In this document: one piece after another, positions 46,523 through 58,433 of the stretch | Layout of the letters: each line of letters starts with the position of its first letter | Position numbering within the stretch: position 1 is the stretch's first letter | From: Biscogniauxia marginata | Taxonomy: Eukaryota > Ascomycota > Sordariomycetes > Xylariales > Xylariaceae | Length of the DNA stretch: 64,000 nt | Reading direction: 5' to 3' | Assembly (NCBI GenBank): GCA_022695795.1 | Contig: MU404087.1 | Location: forward strand, 124,001 to 188,000 | Notes under the pieces: model-generated | The model's database searches: none | What the model saw: only the letters and a program-made list of their open reading frames with translations | Told to the model about the DNA's origin: nothing | Position numbers and translations under genes: made by a program

Positions 46523-46542
46523 TATATATATATATATATATA
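46523..46542. repeat. TA dinucleotide repeat
   Basis: About ten TA units after a short CA run. Confidence 0.9.
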
Positions 46543-47591
46543 CTTCCCCACCTCCCCCCCATGTTTATTCCCCTTCTCTCCTCCATCTAAACCCGGAAAG
46601 GGCAACGACAAAACAAACATAAACAACTCATTTGACCCAAAACTTAAGCAATTCACAAGTGGACGCATGATTCACTTCTTATCCCCCTCCCTCCCGCCCC
46701 TTCCTCTTTTCAGGCAGGCAGATAGGCAGGTAGGTGGAAGAGAAAAGTGAGGGTTAGAGAGGGAATATGGCAAAAGTACGTGTGGACAATCAAGCCCGGC
46801 CCCGTTTAAAAAAGGGGGTCGGTAGTGGAGGGGGAAGCGGTCTCTCTACTGCATGTAGTCCACCAAAATGGGTCAATTGGGGGGCGAAATTGGTGGACTA
46901 AATAAACTAATATGCCTAAGCCTAGGAACGTAGCCTTCGAGCTCTCCCATCCCTGACCTGAGACGGAAAAAAACTGGGACCAAAAACGGCTCGAAGTAAC
47001 CGTCCATCACGTAGCGGGCTCTTGGATATCTGTTCACTTGAACAAACCAGAACCCGGGCGCCGGGCTCGCAAGCTCAGTTGCCTGCCTCCATATCTCTTC
47101 CTCTCCATCCGTCTCTCTCGACGTCCTTTTCTTTATCACCCCCAACATTCTTTTTCTTACATGACTTCGTGGCCCTAGCTAAAAAGCGGAGGGGCGTACA
47201 TGACGTGATCTTCTCTAATAGCATATCTCCGTTATGGCTTTGCAGTCAAAACCGAAGTGAAACTCAGCAGAAGGGGGGGAGGGGGAAAGGGGTGGTGCAA
47301 TGGGATTGATGTGTTGTGCAGCGTGTTAGAAGTTCCAGGGATATGGGCATGTTCGGGTGCGTTGGATTACTAAGGTAGCGTGGGAGGGGCTCTATATACA
47401 CATGTCTCATTCGGTGATATGGGATCCGACAATAGGGGGTGTGCTGGGTTATGGGTGTTGCTGGGCTCTCTTCCAACTTTGTATGCAAAGCCAACACTAT
47501 CTGGGCTAGCTTGCTTGTCGGGAGAATCGCGTGTTGTGACGTGCGGTGGGATGTTGGGATTAGCAATGACTGACGCGACTGTATTTTATAT

Positions 47592-50500
47592 TCAGGTCTG
47601 TTGCATGACGGATGAACTACCTCCCAGTTGGCGCTTGACTTGCTCTCGCGCCCACCGAGCCGTTTCGATAGTACGTGGCTGGAACTCCCGGTTGGTCTTG
47701 GTCTCCTTGATCATGGCGGTTACCCAGTCTTGTCGGAAGGCATCTGAGAGTTCGCCATTGGGGAACGCGTCAGCGAGGTCACTATTCATCTATTAGCACG
47801 GAGACCACGAATCCTGCGATAATCATCATATAATCATACCCAATCACTCCCATAGAGGAACGCATTAGAGACTCGCTTCTGTTCATATCCTGGGAGATCA
47901 GATTCAGAAGCTGGAAGATGGCCTGCACGTAAGGCTGGAGAGCTGGGGCTTTTGACTTGTCAGTATAAGGCAGAATAGGTTGGTCAGCTGTCGGGGGGAC
48001 TCACTCTTGCCGCTATACTTCATAGCACCAATAATGCCACCCCAAGCATCCATGATACCCTCCCGGAGAGAAATAACATAGTCGTACATCTCGTACGGGC
48101 CATCAGGTGCCGCAGTAACAGTAGCAGCTTGTTGCAGGACTTGCGCAACGACTGAGAGATAAGTTTCGAAATGGCCACCGATCGCAGTAGCAATGTCACC
48201 GAAACACTGGAGAATCGCGGGCTTGAATTGGTTCGCAAGAGCAGTGCTCTGGGACGATGTTAGCTAGATATTGCTGATGATAAGCAAATATAAAACCAAA
48301 ACCCCAAATTAAAAGGCAGGCAAGAGTATAATGTAAGGGGGGAAGACATACTCTGAGGTTGTTGAGAAGGTAGTTCATGAAATGGTCACAAAACGGTTGG
48401 CTGCGCTCGCCCATAGACCGAGTAATATCGCTGACTAGGCCAATAGCCATTGAGCAAAGACTAGGTTCTTCTTGGTTGCCGAGAGCATTGTACAGGAAGG
48501 GCGAGAATGCTTCCATGTACTTGGCGAAGTCCTCCTCCATCGCGTTGGATAGTCCGCTGATAGTAGCGAAGACCGATTCGGGGACGCTGGACTTTGCGCC
48601 TACGGTGCTTAGAATTTGGAGTGAAACCTGCATGATCCGATCGCCTTGCGGTGAGATCTCCTTCTCTAACCGTTGGATGATCGATTGAAGGACAGTGCTC
48701 AAACTGGTCTGCATCTCCTCCAGAGCGATTTTGTCCTCTATGCTGACAACCTGGGTCTGCATGGGAATAGTCTCCTCGAGCCGCTTGATGATCACATCTG
48801 AGAGCTGCGCAATGGACGGGAAGCTGTCTGTCGCCGCGTGCTGAACAAAAGCGCTGAGCACCTCATACGAGGTAGTGCGGACTGTAGTTTCCGAGCCGGC
48901 CTGCGATGTGACCGTAAGCAGGGTCTGGACGCTCTGGTTGAAGTGAGGCGTGATAGGGTTCGAAGCAGCGTCGAAATCGCCGGAGAAGCGCTCTGCCAAA
49001 TTCATGAGCGCCCAGCAACATGAAGCAGCCATCTTGGAATCATGAACACCAGCGAATAGCGACCGGATCAGCGGGTCGAGATGCGTGGCAGGATCAATAG
49101 CCTCGGAGCAAGCCTCGGTGATTCGACCAAGAGCATATGCGGTCGAGTCCTTGACAAAAGTAGAGCTGTCTTCCATCATGGAAATCAGGATGGGGAGTGC
49201 TTGCTTCACGATAGGCTCAAGAACCTTCTCCTCGGGACCTTCCATAATAGCCCCGAACGCGGCCACAGCAGCCTCCCGGTAATGCCAATCCTCCGATCGA
49301 AGATGCTGCTCGACGAATTGGATGACGGGCGGGATAATGTTGGGCCCGACGGCCTGGGCGTAGAGCTGGAGACATTGGTAAGAAGCGCGAGAAAGGTTGT
49401 ACTCGTCATCCGGAGCATCCTCGTCCTGTTTGGTAAGGAGCATCAATAGAGTGGGAACAACCTCACCCGTCGCGACGCGCGCGAAGTTGTAGAAGGGGCG
49501 CATCTGATCGGAGCTATCGACCTGTTGATACGCATCATTATTAGTCTGGCCCCGCTGGGTTCTCGAGCTGTCACGGAAGACATACCTGGGCATTATCCTC
49601 TTCGATGTTGATTTCCTCTTCGCACACCGTGCTCCAGAATTCAACGGCAAGTTTTGCGACGTCTTCGTCCTCGTTCTTCATGCCCAAGATGGTCAGTCCG
49701 AACAGGGCCTTCTCCATATAAAAGCGCATGTTTTCGTAGTAGAGACCCATGATACGGTTGAGACAGCCAAAGGCGCCCTGCTGTATCCGCGCATCGTCGG
49801 CCTGTGTTGCCTCGCAGACAACCTGCATAATATAGTTCCGCTCTCCCTCATGCTTGAAATTGTTGCCGACGAACTCGAGAGAATCACCGAGAGCCGTGAT
49901 AGCAGACAGGCGGACTTCTGTGTTCGTCTCTTCCTTGCGAGCGCCCTGGACAACAGCAGTCAGGATGGCGTTGGAATGGCTGATGAGGGCACTCCGCAGC
50001 TCAGCATCCTGGCTTTCGCAAACATAGCCGATACACGTCAACGAAGCCTGCTTCTGATGAGGCGCACCGCCGCTGACGTTCTGGACCAGAACTCCCAGGA
50101 GCTCGGGCCATTGGTTTCTGGGAAGTTCAATCGTGGCGATCGAGGCTATAACCTGGGCAGCAGCAGTGCCCGCCTGTGCGTTGCTGGAGCTAAGGGTCTG
50201 CAGGGCTAGTTCTTTGACGCGCGTCTTGGTCTCCTGATCCGTCTGCTGCAGCCATTTGGCCTGCAGTTCATGTTGTCGGGCAAACTCGCGGGCACTGAAG
50301 GCGTTCTTGAGAGCGAGACCGGCAGCGACTCGGATCCCGCCTTCGGCACTCTCGTCGGCCAAAGCCTGAACTAGGGTGGCTAGGTACAGAGGCTGCAGGG
50401 GGGAGAGGGGGTTCGCGGGTTAGCTACTAGGCGGCAAGGGAAGGTGGCAATGTTGCAGTGGGACTCACGAAGTTGTTCTCGGCAGCATGGTTGAGCTGTT

Positions 50501-50706
50501 GCTCGGCACCATTGCGCGTATCCGCATCTGGGGGGAGAGGGGGGGTCAGCAGGGCAATTCAAGAGGATGCGTAAAGGCGGTACAAGGCTGCAGAGTTGCA
50601 AAGGCCGTGGGTACTGGGGCAATTTTCAGCATCATGCTTCTTCTTTCGACTCACCCGCAGAAAGCGAATTATTGAGAACAGTGTTGATATCACCGTTTTC
50701 AGCCAT
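47592..50706 (-). CDS. KAP95: Importin beta-1 (karyopherin Kap95)
   Basis: Kap95 carries importin-alpha-bound cargo through nuclear pores and releases it on Ran-GTP. Seven exons: 50706-50655, 50527-50469, 50392-49586, 49521-48352, 48248-48005, 47948-47840 and 47781-47592; 2631 nt, 876 residues, matching the family (861 in yeast). The N-terminus MAENGDINTVLNNSLSAG runs into ADTRNGAEQQL and YLATLVQALADES, the importin-N Ran-binding segment. HEAT repeats fill the rest (RVAAGLALKN, ASLTCIGYVCE, WHYREAAVAAFGAIMEGP, KDSTAYALGRITE, CWALMNLAE). The tail ends REQVKRQLGGSSSVMQQT. For the last intron the acceptor at 47782 must be used, because an upstream AG would create an immediate stop. Confidence 0.95.
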
Positions 50707-51249
50707 GTTGCCTACTCTTCTAGGTAGAACTTCCTCGGATTCGCAAGGGGATCCAGGCTGGTCGAGTTGGCAGACGTGGGTGTTTGGTATTCGCAGGTGG
50801 TGGTGGGTAAGGAAAGAGGGCGGCAAAGAGGGCCAGAAAAAAAAGGCAGGACGGTATTGACAAATTGGCGGAAGAAGAGAAGAAAAGATGGCCCTCTCTG
50901 GATTTATTGAGGAGAGACCGAGACAGCGAGTCGGTTTGTCTGGAGGCGGAAAAAAGAAAGTTTCAGAAAGAAGACAGAAAGGTGCAGAAGTGCAGAAGTC
51001 GTCGGTGGATAGTTGGAGTCTGCGCCGGTAGGGTCTCTGCCACTTTTTGCCAGGCCGTCCTCAGTCGATGCGGTGGGGCCCCTGATTATTATTATTACTT
51101 TTTTTTTTTGTTGACAGTCACAAGCCTACCACGCCCAGCCAGGGTGACTAGCAACCGGATTGAAATGTCGAGGCGAGGCCAGTTTGGATCGAGAAGTGAA
51201 GGGGGGAAAGCGTAACAATAAAGAAGAGAGAAGAGTTGATGCGTATGTG

Positions 51250-51279
51250 TGTGCGTCGGGTGTGCGTCGGGTGTGCGTG
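51250..51279. repeat. 11-bp tandem repeat, about 2.7 copies
   Basis: Unit TGTGCGTCGGG, in a GT-rich stretch. Confidence 0.85.
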
Positions 51280-51504
51280 GTGGGTGTATGAGTGTGAGTA
51301 GGTAGGTATTGGGTACGGTATGTATCTTCTTGTCTCTTGTGAAAAAAGAACTCGGTGTTTATGTTTTTCTACCTTTAAATCGGGGAAATGAATGTGTCGA
51401 AGAGGACTTGTTTGGTTTCTTTTTTCCTTTTTGGTTCTACCCTTCTCTCACTCCAGCAACAAGCGACAGTTCTGCTTGTATCTGCTGTCGTCTGGGAACA
51501 ATAA

Positions 51505-51530
51505 GTAGGTAGGTAGGTAGGTAGGTAGGT
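51505..51530. repeat. GTAG tetranucleotide repeat
   Basis: Six and a half copies; related in sequence to the dispersed TAGGTA words of the spacers. Confidence 0.95.
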
Positions 51531-52652
51531 GGTAGTGCTCGTAGGTAGTCAAAACGTGGTGCAGAGAATTGACGGTGAACGTCGAGGCAGCAACAGATGC
51601 TGTAAGTAATCCAATATCAGTGGGCAATGCCATTCGTCAAGTTACTTGCAAACCTCAGTGCGGCGGTTCAGTGGGTCCCGACTGTAGCGAACCATCACCC
51701 GGAACACCATCCAATTTGATCGCTATTTGCCCTGAGGAGTTGGCCTATGCGTTGCACACGGGCCGCATACTAGGTAGGTACCAAGTGCGTGCTGGCGGGA
51801 TCCGGAGTAGCATTCTTCCCTGATGGCTCTGTGGCCAATCCTTATGGAGAAAGTGGGCAGCCCCTCGCTTAACTTGCCAATAACGGGCCAACCTATCTTA
51901 TCAAGTCCATTCCAGAGCAACCCCGCCATTTGCTTACCTCCTCTCTACCTAGTTGCCCACTACCTAATTCCCGGTCCACTACTACTCTTCTGCTACCTGA
52001 CCTCCTACTCTGCTATTGTACCTACTAGTTTACTATCGTCTCCCCGCATTACCCGTGCGGTCTTACAAGTCGTCATGATAAAAGCAAGTGCTTTGTCCAA
52101 CATACCTACCTACCTAAGTGCTCGAGTCACACATTAAAAAGATCAAGAACTACCTACACACCTATGCACAGGTAATCTAGATAGCAAGCTCGCTCAAGTT
52201 ATAATAGAGCTAGACGAGTTTAAATCCATCAAAACTGCCAATAAATTGCCGAGCATCAAATGAGTATTATCTGTGGTTCTATACCTCCCATACGTGCATA
52301 CTATGTACGTAGTATCCAAGGTACACTTTACTCATGTTGAAATAAATAAAATGCCCTCAAGATGGGTGGGTGCTTTTAGCCACTATGCAGGTAAACTAGG
52401 TACATAAGATGCTCCAAGACAAAAAAAAACTTACATGCAATCGAATGACAGCCTGCTTATGCTCCGAAATGTATGCCCAAAAGTAAACCAGCATGCTTAC
52501 TCCCAACCTACCTACCTACCTTAGCAAGTAAATGTTCCTAGCTAAGGTACACTGGACAGGATTATTCAACTGAGAACATTGATAAAAGAGCGACTTTTAC
52601 CCCCCACCCCCTTTCCCCTCATGCTGCCCGTACCTATTCCGTCATCTATCAC

Positions 52653-54833
52653 TCACATGCCATTTGCTTTTTCTTCCAATACCTTGACCGTTTTGGATGG
52701 ATGGTCATGAGATAGAGCATCTCCGTTGGAATTGGTCGGTACCTTGACACCTCCATCAAGGTGCAACTCCTGGCTGGGGGGCCGTTTGGAGGCTTGCTTG
52801 GTCAGGACCGGGCTTCCAGGGCGGCTGAGGATGAACTGTCAAGACGCTATTAGCTTGCTATCTAGGGGTTGGCTATGATAGGACGACGGCACTGACGTTG
52901 CTAGCTGCGCCCAAGAGCGCGATGAGAGAGCTTTGGACCACGTCTTCGTGAATGCCTACACCCCATACCTTTTGCGATGTGCTCGGCGATGTACACTCGA
53001 TATATGTAGCCGCCTTCACTTCCCGGCCGCCTCCGATGGCGTGTTCCTTGTAGTCGGCGACGTCTAGATCGATGCCCACGCCCTTCAGAGCGTTTGCCAA
53101 GGACGAGATGGGGCCATTACCACGGCCACGGAGCTGGTGCTCCCTGCCGTCGATGGACACGATGCCCTCGAAGACACGTGGATAGTTCCTAGTATCTCGA
53201 GTCTTACCAGACTCCGGAGGAACGGGTGATGCCGAGCGATCGATCGAGATAGAATAGTCGATAATGTTGAATCGTGGATGATCTCGTAGGAAATATGTCT
53301 TCTCGAACAGATCGGTAATCTCGGCAGACATGAGCTCCCGGCCAAGCTCATCGGCCCTCTGCTGCACTACTCTACTGAAGGCAATCTGCAGGCCTCGGGG
53401 AAGATCGAGTTCGAGTTGCCGTAGGATGATCCATGCAGCACCGCCCTTGCCGCTCTGCGAATTAACGCGGATAATAGCCTCGTAAGTACGACCAATGTCC
53501 TGGGGGTCGAGGGGCAAATACGGCAGTTGCCATTCGTCTTCGTATGCTCTGCCTTCCTTTTCTCGCTGTTTGAATCCTTTCTTGATGGCATCTTGGTGGG
53601 AACCACTGAAGGCACAGACGACGAGAGATCCTCCGTATGGAGCTCGGGGGTGTACGGGGATCTTATTGCAGGTCTCGACCGTGTCGATGACTCGATTGAG
53701 GTCAGAGAAGTCAATGTTCGGGTGGATACCTTGCGTGTAGAGGTTCAAGCCCAGAGTGACCAAGTCAACATTGCCCGTCCGTTCGCCATTGCCGAAGAGA
53801 CAACCCTCTACGCGATCAGCGCCTGCCATTTGTGCCAACTCGGCAGCCGCAACAGCACAGCCTCGATCATTATGAGGATGGAGCGAGACACAGACCTTTT
53901 CTCGTTCGCTGATGTTGGTGCAGAAGTACTCAATCTGGTCAGCGTATACGTTTGGGGTAGACATCTCAACAGTGGCTGGCAGGTTGAAAACAATAGGATT
54001 CTCGACTGTAGGTTCCCAAGCCGCCTTCACGGCCTCGCAGATGCGCAAAGCGAATTCAGGACTTGTGTCCGAGAATGTCTCGGGGCTAAACTCGAAGGCC
54101 CATTCGGTGCCAGCCTGCTCGGGGTCGTCCTTGGTAATAGAACGGGCATATTTAGTACAAGCTACGGCACGTTCGATGCTTTCCTCCTCTGTGAAGCCAA
54201 AGACGATGCGGCGGAAGCATTCGCTCGTGGCAAGGTAGATGTGTAGGAGGGCCTTCTTAGTGCCCTTGAGGGAGTCGACGGTGCGGCGGATGAGGTCCTC
54301 CCGGCACGGGGCTAGGACTTGAAGCCAGACATCATCGGGCACGACTCCGGGAGTCTCGACAAGGCGTCTCGTAAAGTCGAAGTCGGTTTGCGACGCAGAG
54401 GGGAAGGAGACCTCGATCTCCTTGTATCCAAGGTCGACCAACATCTTGAAGTACCTCCATTTCTCCTCGCCGTTCTAGCGCAATTGAGGTTAGCCTGCAC
54501 CATCGAGAGGAGAATTCGGACTATTTACGAACCATTGGATCAACCAAGCTCTGGTTGCCCTTTTCCCCTCATAGTTTCGACCGCAGGTTAGTGGAAAGTG
54601 CACGATAAGAATTTGCAATGCGCCTTACGTCTCGAAGGTCGGTGGCCAGCCATCTCGGGGCCTTGTCGATTGTCTTACTTGGCCATTGACGATTCAGGAG
54701 GTTCAAAGGGGCGAACTTCTTGTATTTTTTGGACGGGTCTTTAAGCCTATAATGGAGAAAGGGTGTGTTAGGATACTCTGCATTGGGAATTGGCAATTGG
54801 CCGTAGGGAGGTTGAGGTCACTTACATCGGCAT
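52653..54833 (-). CDS. LEU4: 2-isopropylmalate synthase
   Basis: This enzyme condenses acetyl-CoA with 2-ketoisovalerate, the committed step of leucine synthesis. Five exons: 54833-54826 (8 nt), 54746-54629, 54559-54533, 54474-52897 and 52835-52653; 1914 nt, 637 residues. Joined, the start reads [20 protein letters not shown] and continues to [16 protein letters not shown], the active-site opening of the HMGL-like TIM barrel. LHPHNDRG and [19 protein letters not shown] hold further metal and substrate residues. The C-terminal regulatory domain, where leucine feeds back, begins near [16 protein letters not shown]. The last exon is supported by a GTCAGT donor, a TTGACAG acceptor and an open frame to MTGA-type stop; if the intron is kept, the protein ends seven residues after the junction. 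No clear mitochondrial presequence is visible. Confidence 0.92.
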
Positions 54834-56546
54834 CGTGGAACGCGGCGGTTTAACGCGGGGCAAATAAAAAAAATAAAAATTTAGCAACCAAGGAGGGGTG
54901 CGTCGGGCGATTTCTCAAAGACAGAGTTGACCGGTGACTTCAGTACGTTCCAGGATATTCCAAGATACATGTATGACACGTGGGAAGTGGATTGAATGTC
55001 ATGAAGTCAAGAACTCTCAAATAAATAGTTATTCTGGCGTGAGTCAGAGTGGTTGAAAATCGGTAGCTCGATTCGGCCAAGTTCCCCTCTAAGGAATTTC
55101 TTTTCTTTTTCTTTTTCCCCGGCTCTCTTTTTTCGGGCTTTCAAGGTGGAACGGGCCACCTTGCATGGGCCGTCCCACAACATAGAGCAACAGGTGACAG
55201 CGGCCTCTTTTCAACTTTTTTTTTTTTCCTTTTTTAAGGTTCGTCAATGATCAGAAGATCTCGAGGTGGGGCCATCCCTGGGCCGAGTCAAGATTGGCGG
55301 GGAAGGCATTTACAGTGCTTACCTAAGGTACAAAAAGGTACAGTACAGACCGGTCTGGCTTGCCTTCTCCATCTATTTTTCTTATACCTGACCCGACGTA
55401 AGTGCCATGCATACCTCCAACGGACTGTGAAACAGCTCGGAGCTTAACGGAGCGGAAGGGCGCATTTAGACGCCCTGAAGGTTAGGCTCTAAATCACGCC
55501 TTCCATTAGCCTAGCTGGGTCTGGGATGACGGGACTATATCGTTCGCCATCGTTGGCCTGTTCTGCCCGGGGTAGTATATCATGCTACGTCAGGTGGCTC
55601 CTTCGGGTTAAGAGGACCTATCGTGGTTGGTGTGTTGTATCTGATGGCTTTTACTGTTTGTAGGTAAGCCGAGCCGGAGGCAGGTGGACGACGGGGACAT
55701 AGGTATATATACGGATTACATCAGACGAATAACACGTGAATCTGGTGGAATAATTAAAGTTCACCGCAGTAATATAGAAAGGTAGTTTTGGTAAAAATAG
55801 ATAAGATAATTTACATGTGATATCACATACTACTTACTATTCGACCTGTGTGGCATCTCTAACCTATTTTTAACAATAAACATCTGTGCAACCTGGAACG
55901 GTATCACCATCACGAAGCCACTTATATAAACACGACTCGTGCAGGTAATATTCAACCGGCGAGGGAACTGAGATCGAAGGGGACTCGATACCACTCAACA
56001 GGGATGTACTAGGCATAGAAAAAAACCATGCGAGATCAGAGTGAAACATTGACACTATACGAATTGCAACGGGGAACATCGAGGTACAGGATTCATTCAA
56101 TGCCCGAGGTACATATGTTCATGACGCATTCTATATAGTGAATACGCTGCTTGTGATCCGCGACTCTAGCACGCATTGCACGCATGTATGTATGTATGTG
56201 ACGTAGTATGGAAAATATATACAAAGAAGTTGCCCGAGTTCGGGAACGAAGATGGGCCCAAAGCCAGGAAAATGACAAGCCGAGAGATGATTATGAACAC
56301 CTAAACTTCAATATACGGCAACAAAAATGTCACCGCTTCGCTTTCCGACCCTATGTCACCTTCATAACGCCAATTATATGCAAAAAAGTAAAAACACCCC
56401 CTACTAAGTTCCCCGACGTACGCCAACGTTATTGAATGTCTATTGCCTGATGCGGACTGATCTGTACCCAGCGGTTAGGAAGGATCCAGCAAAAGACCTT
56501 GATAATCGTGCCAATGCCCGACCGATTGTGGAGCCGGTCGTTGTTT
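54834..56546. other. Spacer between LEU4 and the second FRE-like gene
   Basis: LEU4 promoter on the left, 3' flank of the ferric-reductase gene on the right. Contains T-rich tracts near 55090-55240 and a TGTATGTA repeat near 56184. Short frames only. Confidence 0.6.
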
Positions 56547-58433
56547 CTACCACGTGAAGCTCTCCTCACAGAAATCCACGACTGAGTTCTCGTCTTGGAC
56601 CTCCCTGACTGCTTGCCGTACGTCATCCGCAAGCCCGCCAGGGCCACATACGGTCACGCACATGGCGCCGATCTGTTCTTCCACTTCTTTCCGTAGGATC
56701 GTCAGGATGTTCGGCCGTCCCGGGAACATCTGCACTGTGCTGGATGCAGAGTGGATCTCCTTCGTGTTCTTGGGTCTCGTAATGAAGATGCGTATGTTCA
56801 GGATCTCTCGTCTTCGTGGCATTCGTAGCACCTCGTCCATCCACGGCCGTACCCATTCAAGTGACTCGGTATCTCGCATAATCCATACAAGCGTCACCTT
56901 CCTCGTCGCAACCGTCCCGGCATTGAAGCCCTCGATTAGGGGCTTGAGGTACGACATCTGATGTGTGATCCCGGTCGAGCCCGCGAAGAGCACCGCATGG
57001 CCGTACGAGTCAAGTGAGTGGTGACCGGCGTATGGCCCCTCCATGGCAGCCTTTATCCGGATCGACGATGTTCCTCCGCTGCAGGCCTTGTTGTATAATT
57101 GTCGTGTAAACCCCGTGTGCGCGCCGATTATAAACGATACCGACGTGGTTCCTCTCTTGAGCTCAGCGTCGGTGTAGTGCTTCTCTGACATATCTGTTGT
57201 CTTGTCACCTTCCGGGTGGTGTTCGACCCAAGCGATAGAGAATGGGTGATTCTCCCAGCAGTTTACTCCCAAGAAACGGAGAAACGCATGCGTCCCTGGC
57301 ATAATATCCACATAACGCGGCAGGTGCATGGTGACGCGAGTCGTGTCACCGGGCATTGGCTCGATGACGGCTTGTGTGAAGCCCCTCGATGACCAGTTGT
57401 TGTAGGCGAGGCGAAACATACGGGCTAGTCGCTCCGCCAGCCATAGCAGAAAGATGGCAATCATCCATGTGAGCTGCGGCAAACCGCCAGCCATCTCCGC
57501 TGATGCGCAGTGAACCCAGGTCATGGCGAAAGTGAGGAAGGCGAGGACCACGTGAATGTTGAGAAACGTCTCGTAGAAGGCGTGTCGAACCGGCGAGAGG
57601 GAGAGACAAAATAGGATCGCGAGTGCGACAGTGCCGCAGAAGCCCGAGGCAATGAAGGTCTCGTGTAATATCCTCTGGTTCATGCTCTCCCATCCGTCGG
57701 CGGCAACTTGGACATAGGCCCACGCGACAGTGTGGATAATAGTTTCCAACACAACCATACGGCCCATCCACCGGTGTAGAAGATTGTAGGTGTCGAAGCT
57801 GACCTTCAGCATAACGATGAGGGGGTTGTTTCGGCCGGCCAGGATGATGAGCGGTACCATGTTGACGACAGCAAGAGTACCGGAACGGCCTCGAATCTCG
57901 GCTGCTAATGAGAAGTGGTTCTCCTGTTTCCAATCAAGGTAGAACATGTAGATAGAGTTGCTGAGTAGGTAGAGACCGAGGATGATAGAGTGAAGGCGCG
58001 ACGGTAGGGTTCCGACACTAATCGCTCCGGATAACCTCATCTCTCGGTTATGTCGCTTTTTCCACAACGGTGCGTAAATGAGATTCCTCTTTAGGCCTGG
58101 CATCCAGCTCCATTGCGACGTCTTCCAGTATGCCTGTCTCTCGCCCGGCATCGACATGGCGGAAACTTGTCTGAGCTTACTCCAAGCTATTTCGAGAAGC
58201 CTCACAATAAGTACAGTCAAGGCAAGGATACCTAGCGACCACCATAAGGCGTCCTTGAAAGTCATGTTCACAAGCTGGTTGACACCGTTCAACCCCGTAG
58301 CGAAGGGGGCGACGGTGGAAGCGGCCTCGGCGGCCTCTTTCGTGTCGGTAGGCATGTCTGAATCTCGAAGTGCTAGTATTGGTGATGGGGTCAATGACCC
58401 GATGGCAGCGATCCGGCGCCGCATTAATGACAT
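56547..58433 (-). CDS. Ferric-reductase-like transmembrane flavocytochrome (second FRE-family gene)
   Basis: A single-exon gene of 628 residues from the ATG at 58433; the frame opens 150 bases earlier only through a TTG. It should reduce extracellular ferric or cupric ions using cytosolic NADPH. Hydrophobic helices occur near 60-80 and from about 145 to 370. Haem-ligand histidines fit LLHRWMGRMVVLETIIHT and FLNIHVVLAF...WVHC. The FAD domain shows NHPFSIAW, and MEGPYAGHH then VLFAGSTGITHQM form the nucleotide-binding region, closing with VTVCGPGGLADDVR and a C-terminal FCEESFTW. Unlike the FRE-like gene at 13.8 kb it has no large disordered insert. The two share only family-level features, so a recent local duplication is unlikely. 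Metal specificity is unknown. Confidence 0.9.
   Translation of the reverse strand: MSLMRRRIAAIGSLTPSPILALRDSDMPTDTKEAAEAASTVAPFATGLNGVNQLVNMTFKDALWWSLGILALTVLIVRLLEIAWSKLRQVSAMSMPGERQAYWKTSQWSWMPGLKRNLIYAPLWKKRHNREMRLSGAISVGTLPSRLHSIILGLYLLSNSIYMFYLDWKQENHFSLAAEIRGRSGTLAVVNMVPLIILAGRNNPLIVMLKVSFDTYNLLHRWMGRMVVLETIIHTVAWAYVQVAADGWESMNQRILHETFIASGFCGTVALAILFCLSLSPVRHAFYETFLNIHVVLAFLTFAMTWVHCASAEMAGGLPQLTWMIAIFLLWLAERLARMFRLAYNNWSSRGFTQAVIEPMPGDTTRVTMHLPRYVDIMPGTHAFLRFLGVNCWENHPFSIAWVEHHPEGDKTTDMSEKHYTDAELKRGTTSVSFIIGAHTGFTRQLYNKACSGGTSSIRIKAAMEGPYAGHHSLDSYGHAVLFAGSTGITHQMSYLKPLIEGFNAGTVATRKVTLVWIMRDTESLEWVRPWMDEVLRMPRRREILNIRIFITRPKNTKEIHSASSTVQMFPGRPNILTILRKEVEEQIGAMCVTVCGPGGLADDVRQAVREVQDENSVVDFCEESFTW

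Larger units (their letters stand above)
45241..47591. other. Convergent 3' spacer between the Zn2Cys6 factor and KAP95
   Basis: Very repeat-rich: a T23 run at 45248-45270, GA repeats, a TA run, and TACCTAGGTA words near 46100. Short frames here have simple-sequence composition. No supported gene. Confidence 0.6.
50707..52652. other. Spacer between KAP95 and LEU4
   Basis: Left part: KAP95 promoter with purine-rich tracts. It also holds an 11-bp tandem repeat at about 51250-51279, a GTAG repeat at 51505-51530 and many TACCTA words up to 52520. No gene supported. Confidence 0.6.

Noticed and set aside
49693..50209. Extra frames on both strands inside KAP95
   Set aside because: They overlap well-matched HEAT repeats of importin beta.
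53527..54246. 239-codon plus-strand frame over LEU4
   Set aside because: Shadow of the catalytic domain on the other strand; no independent signature.
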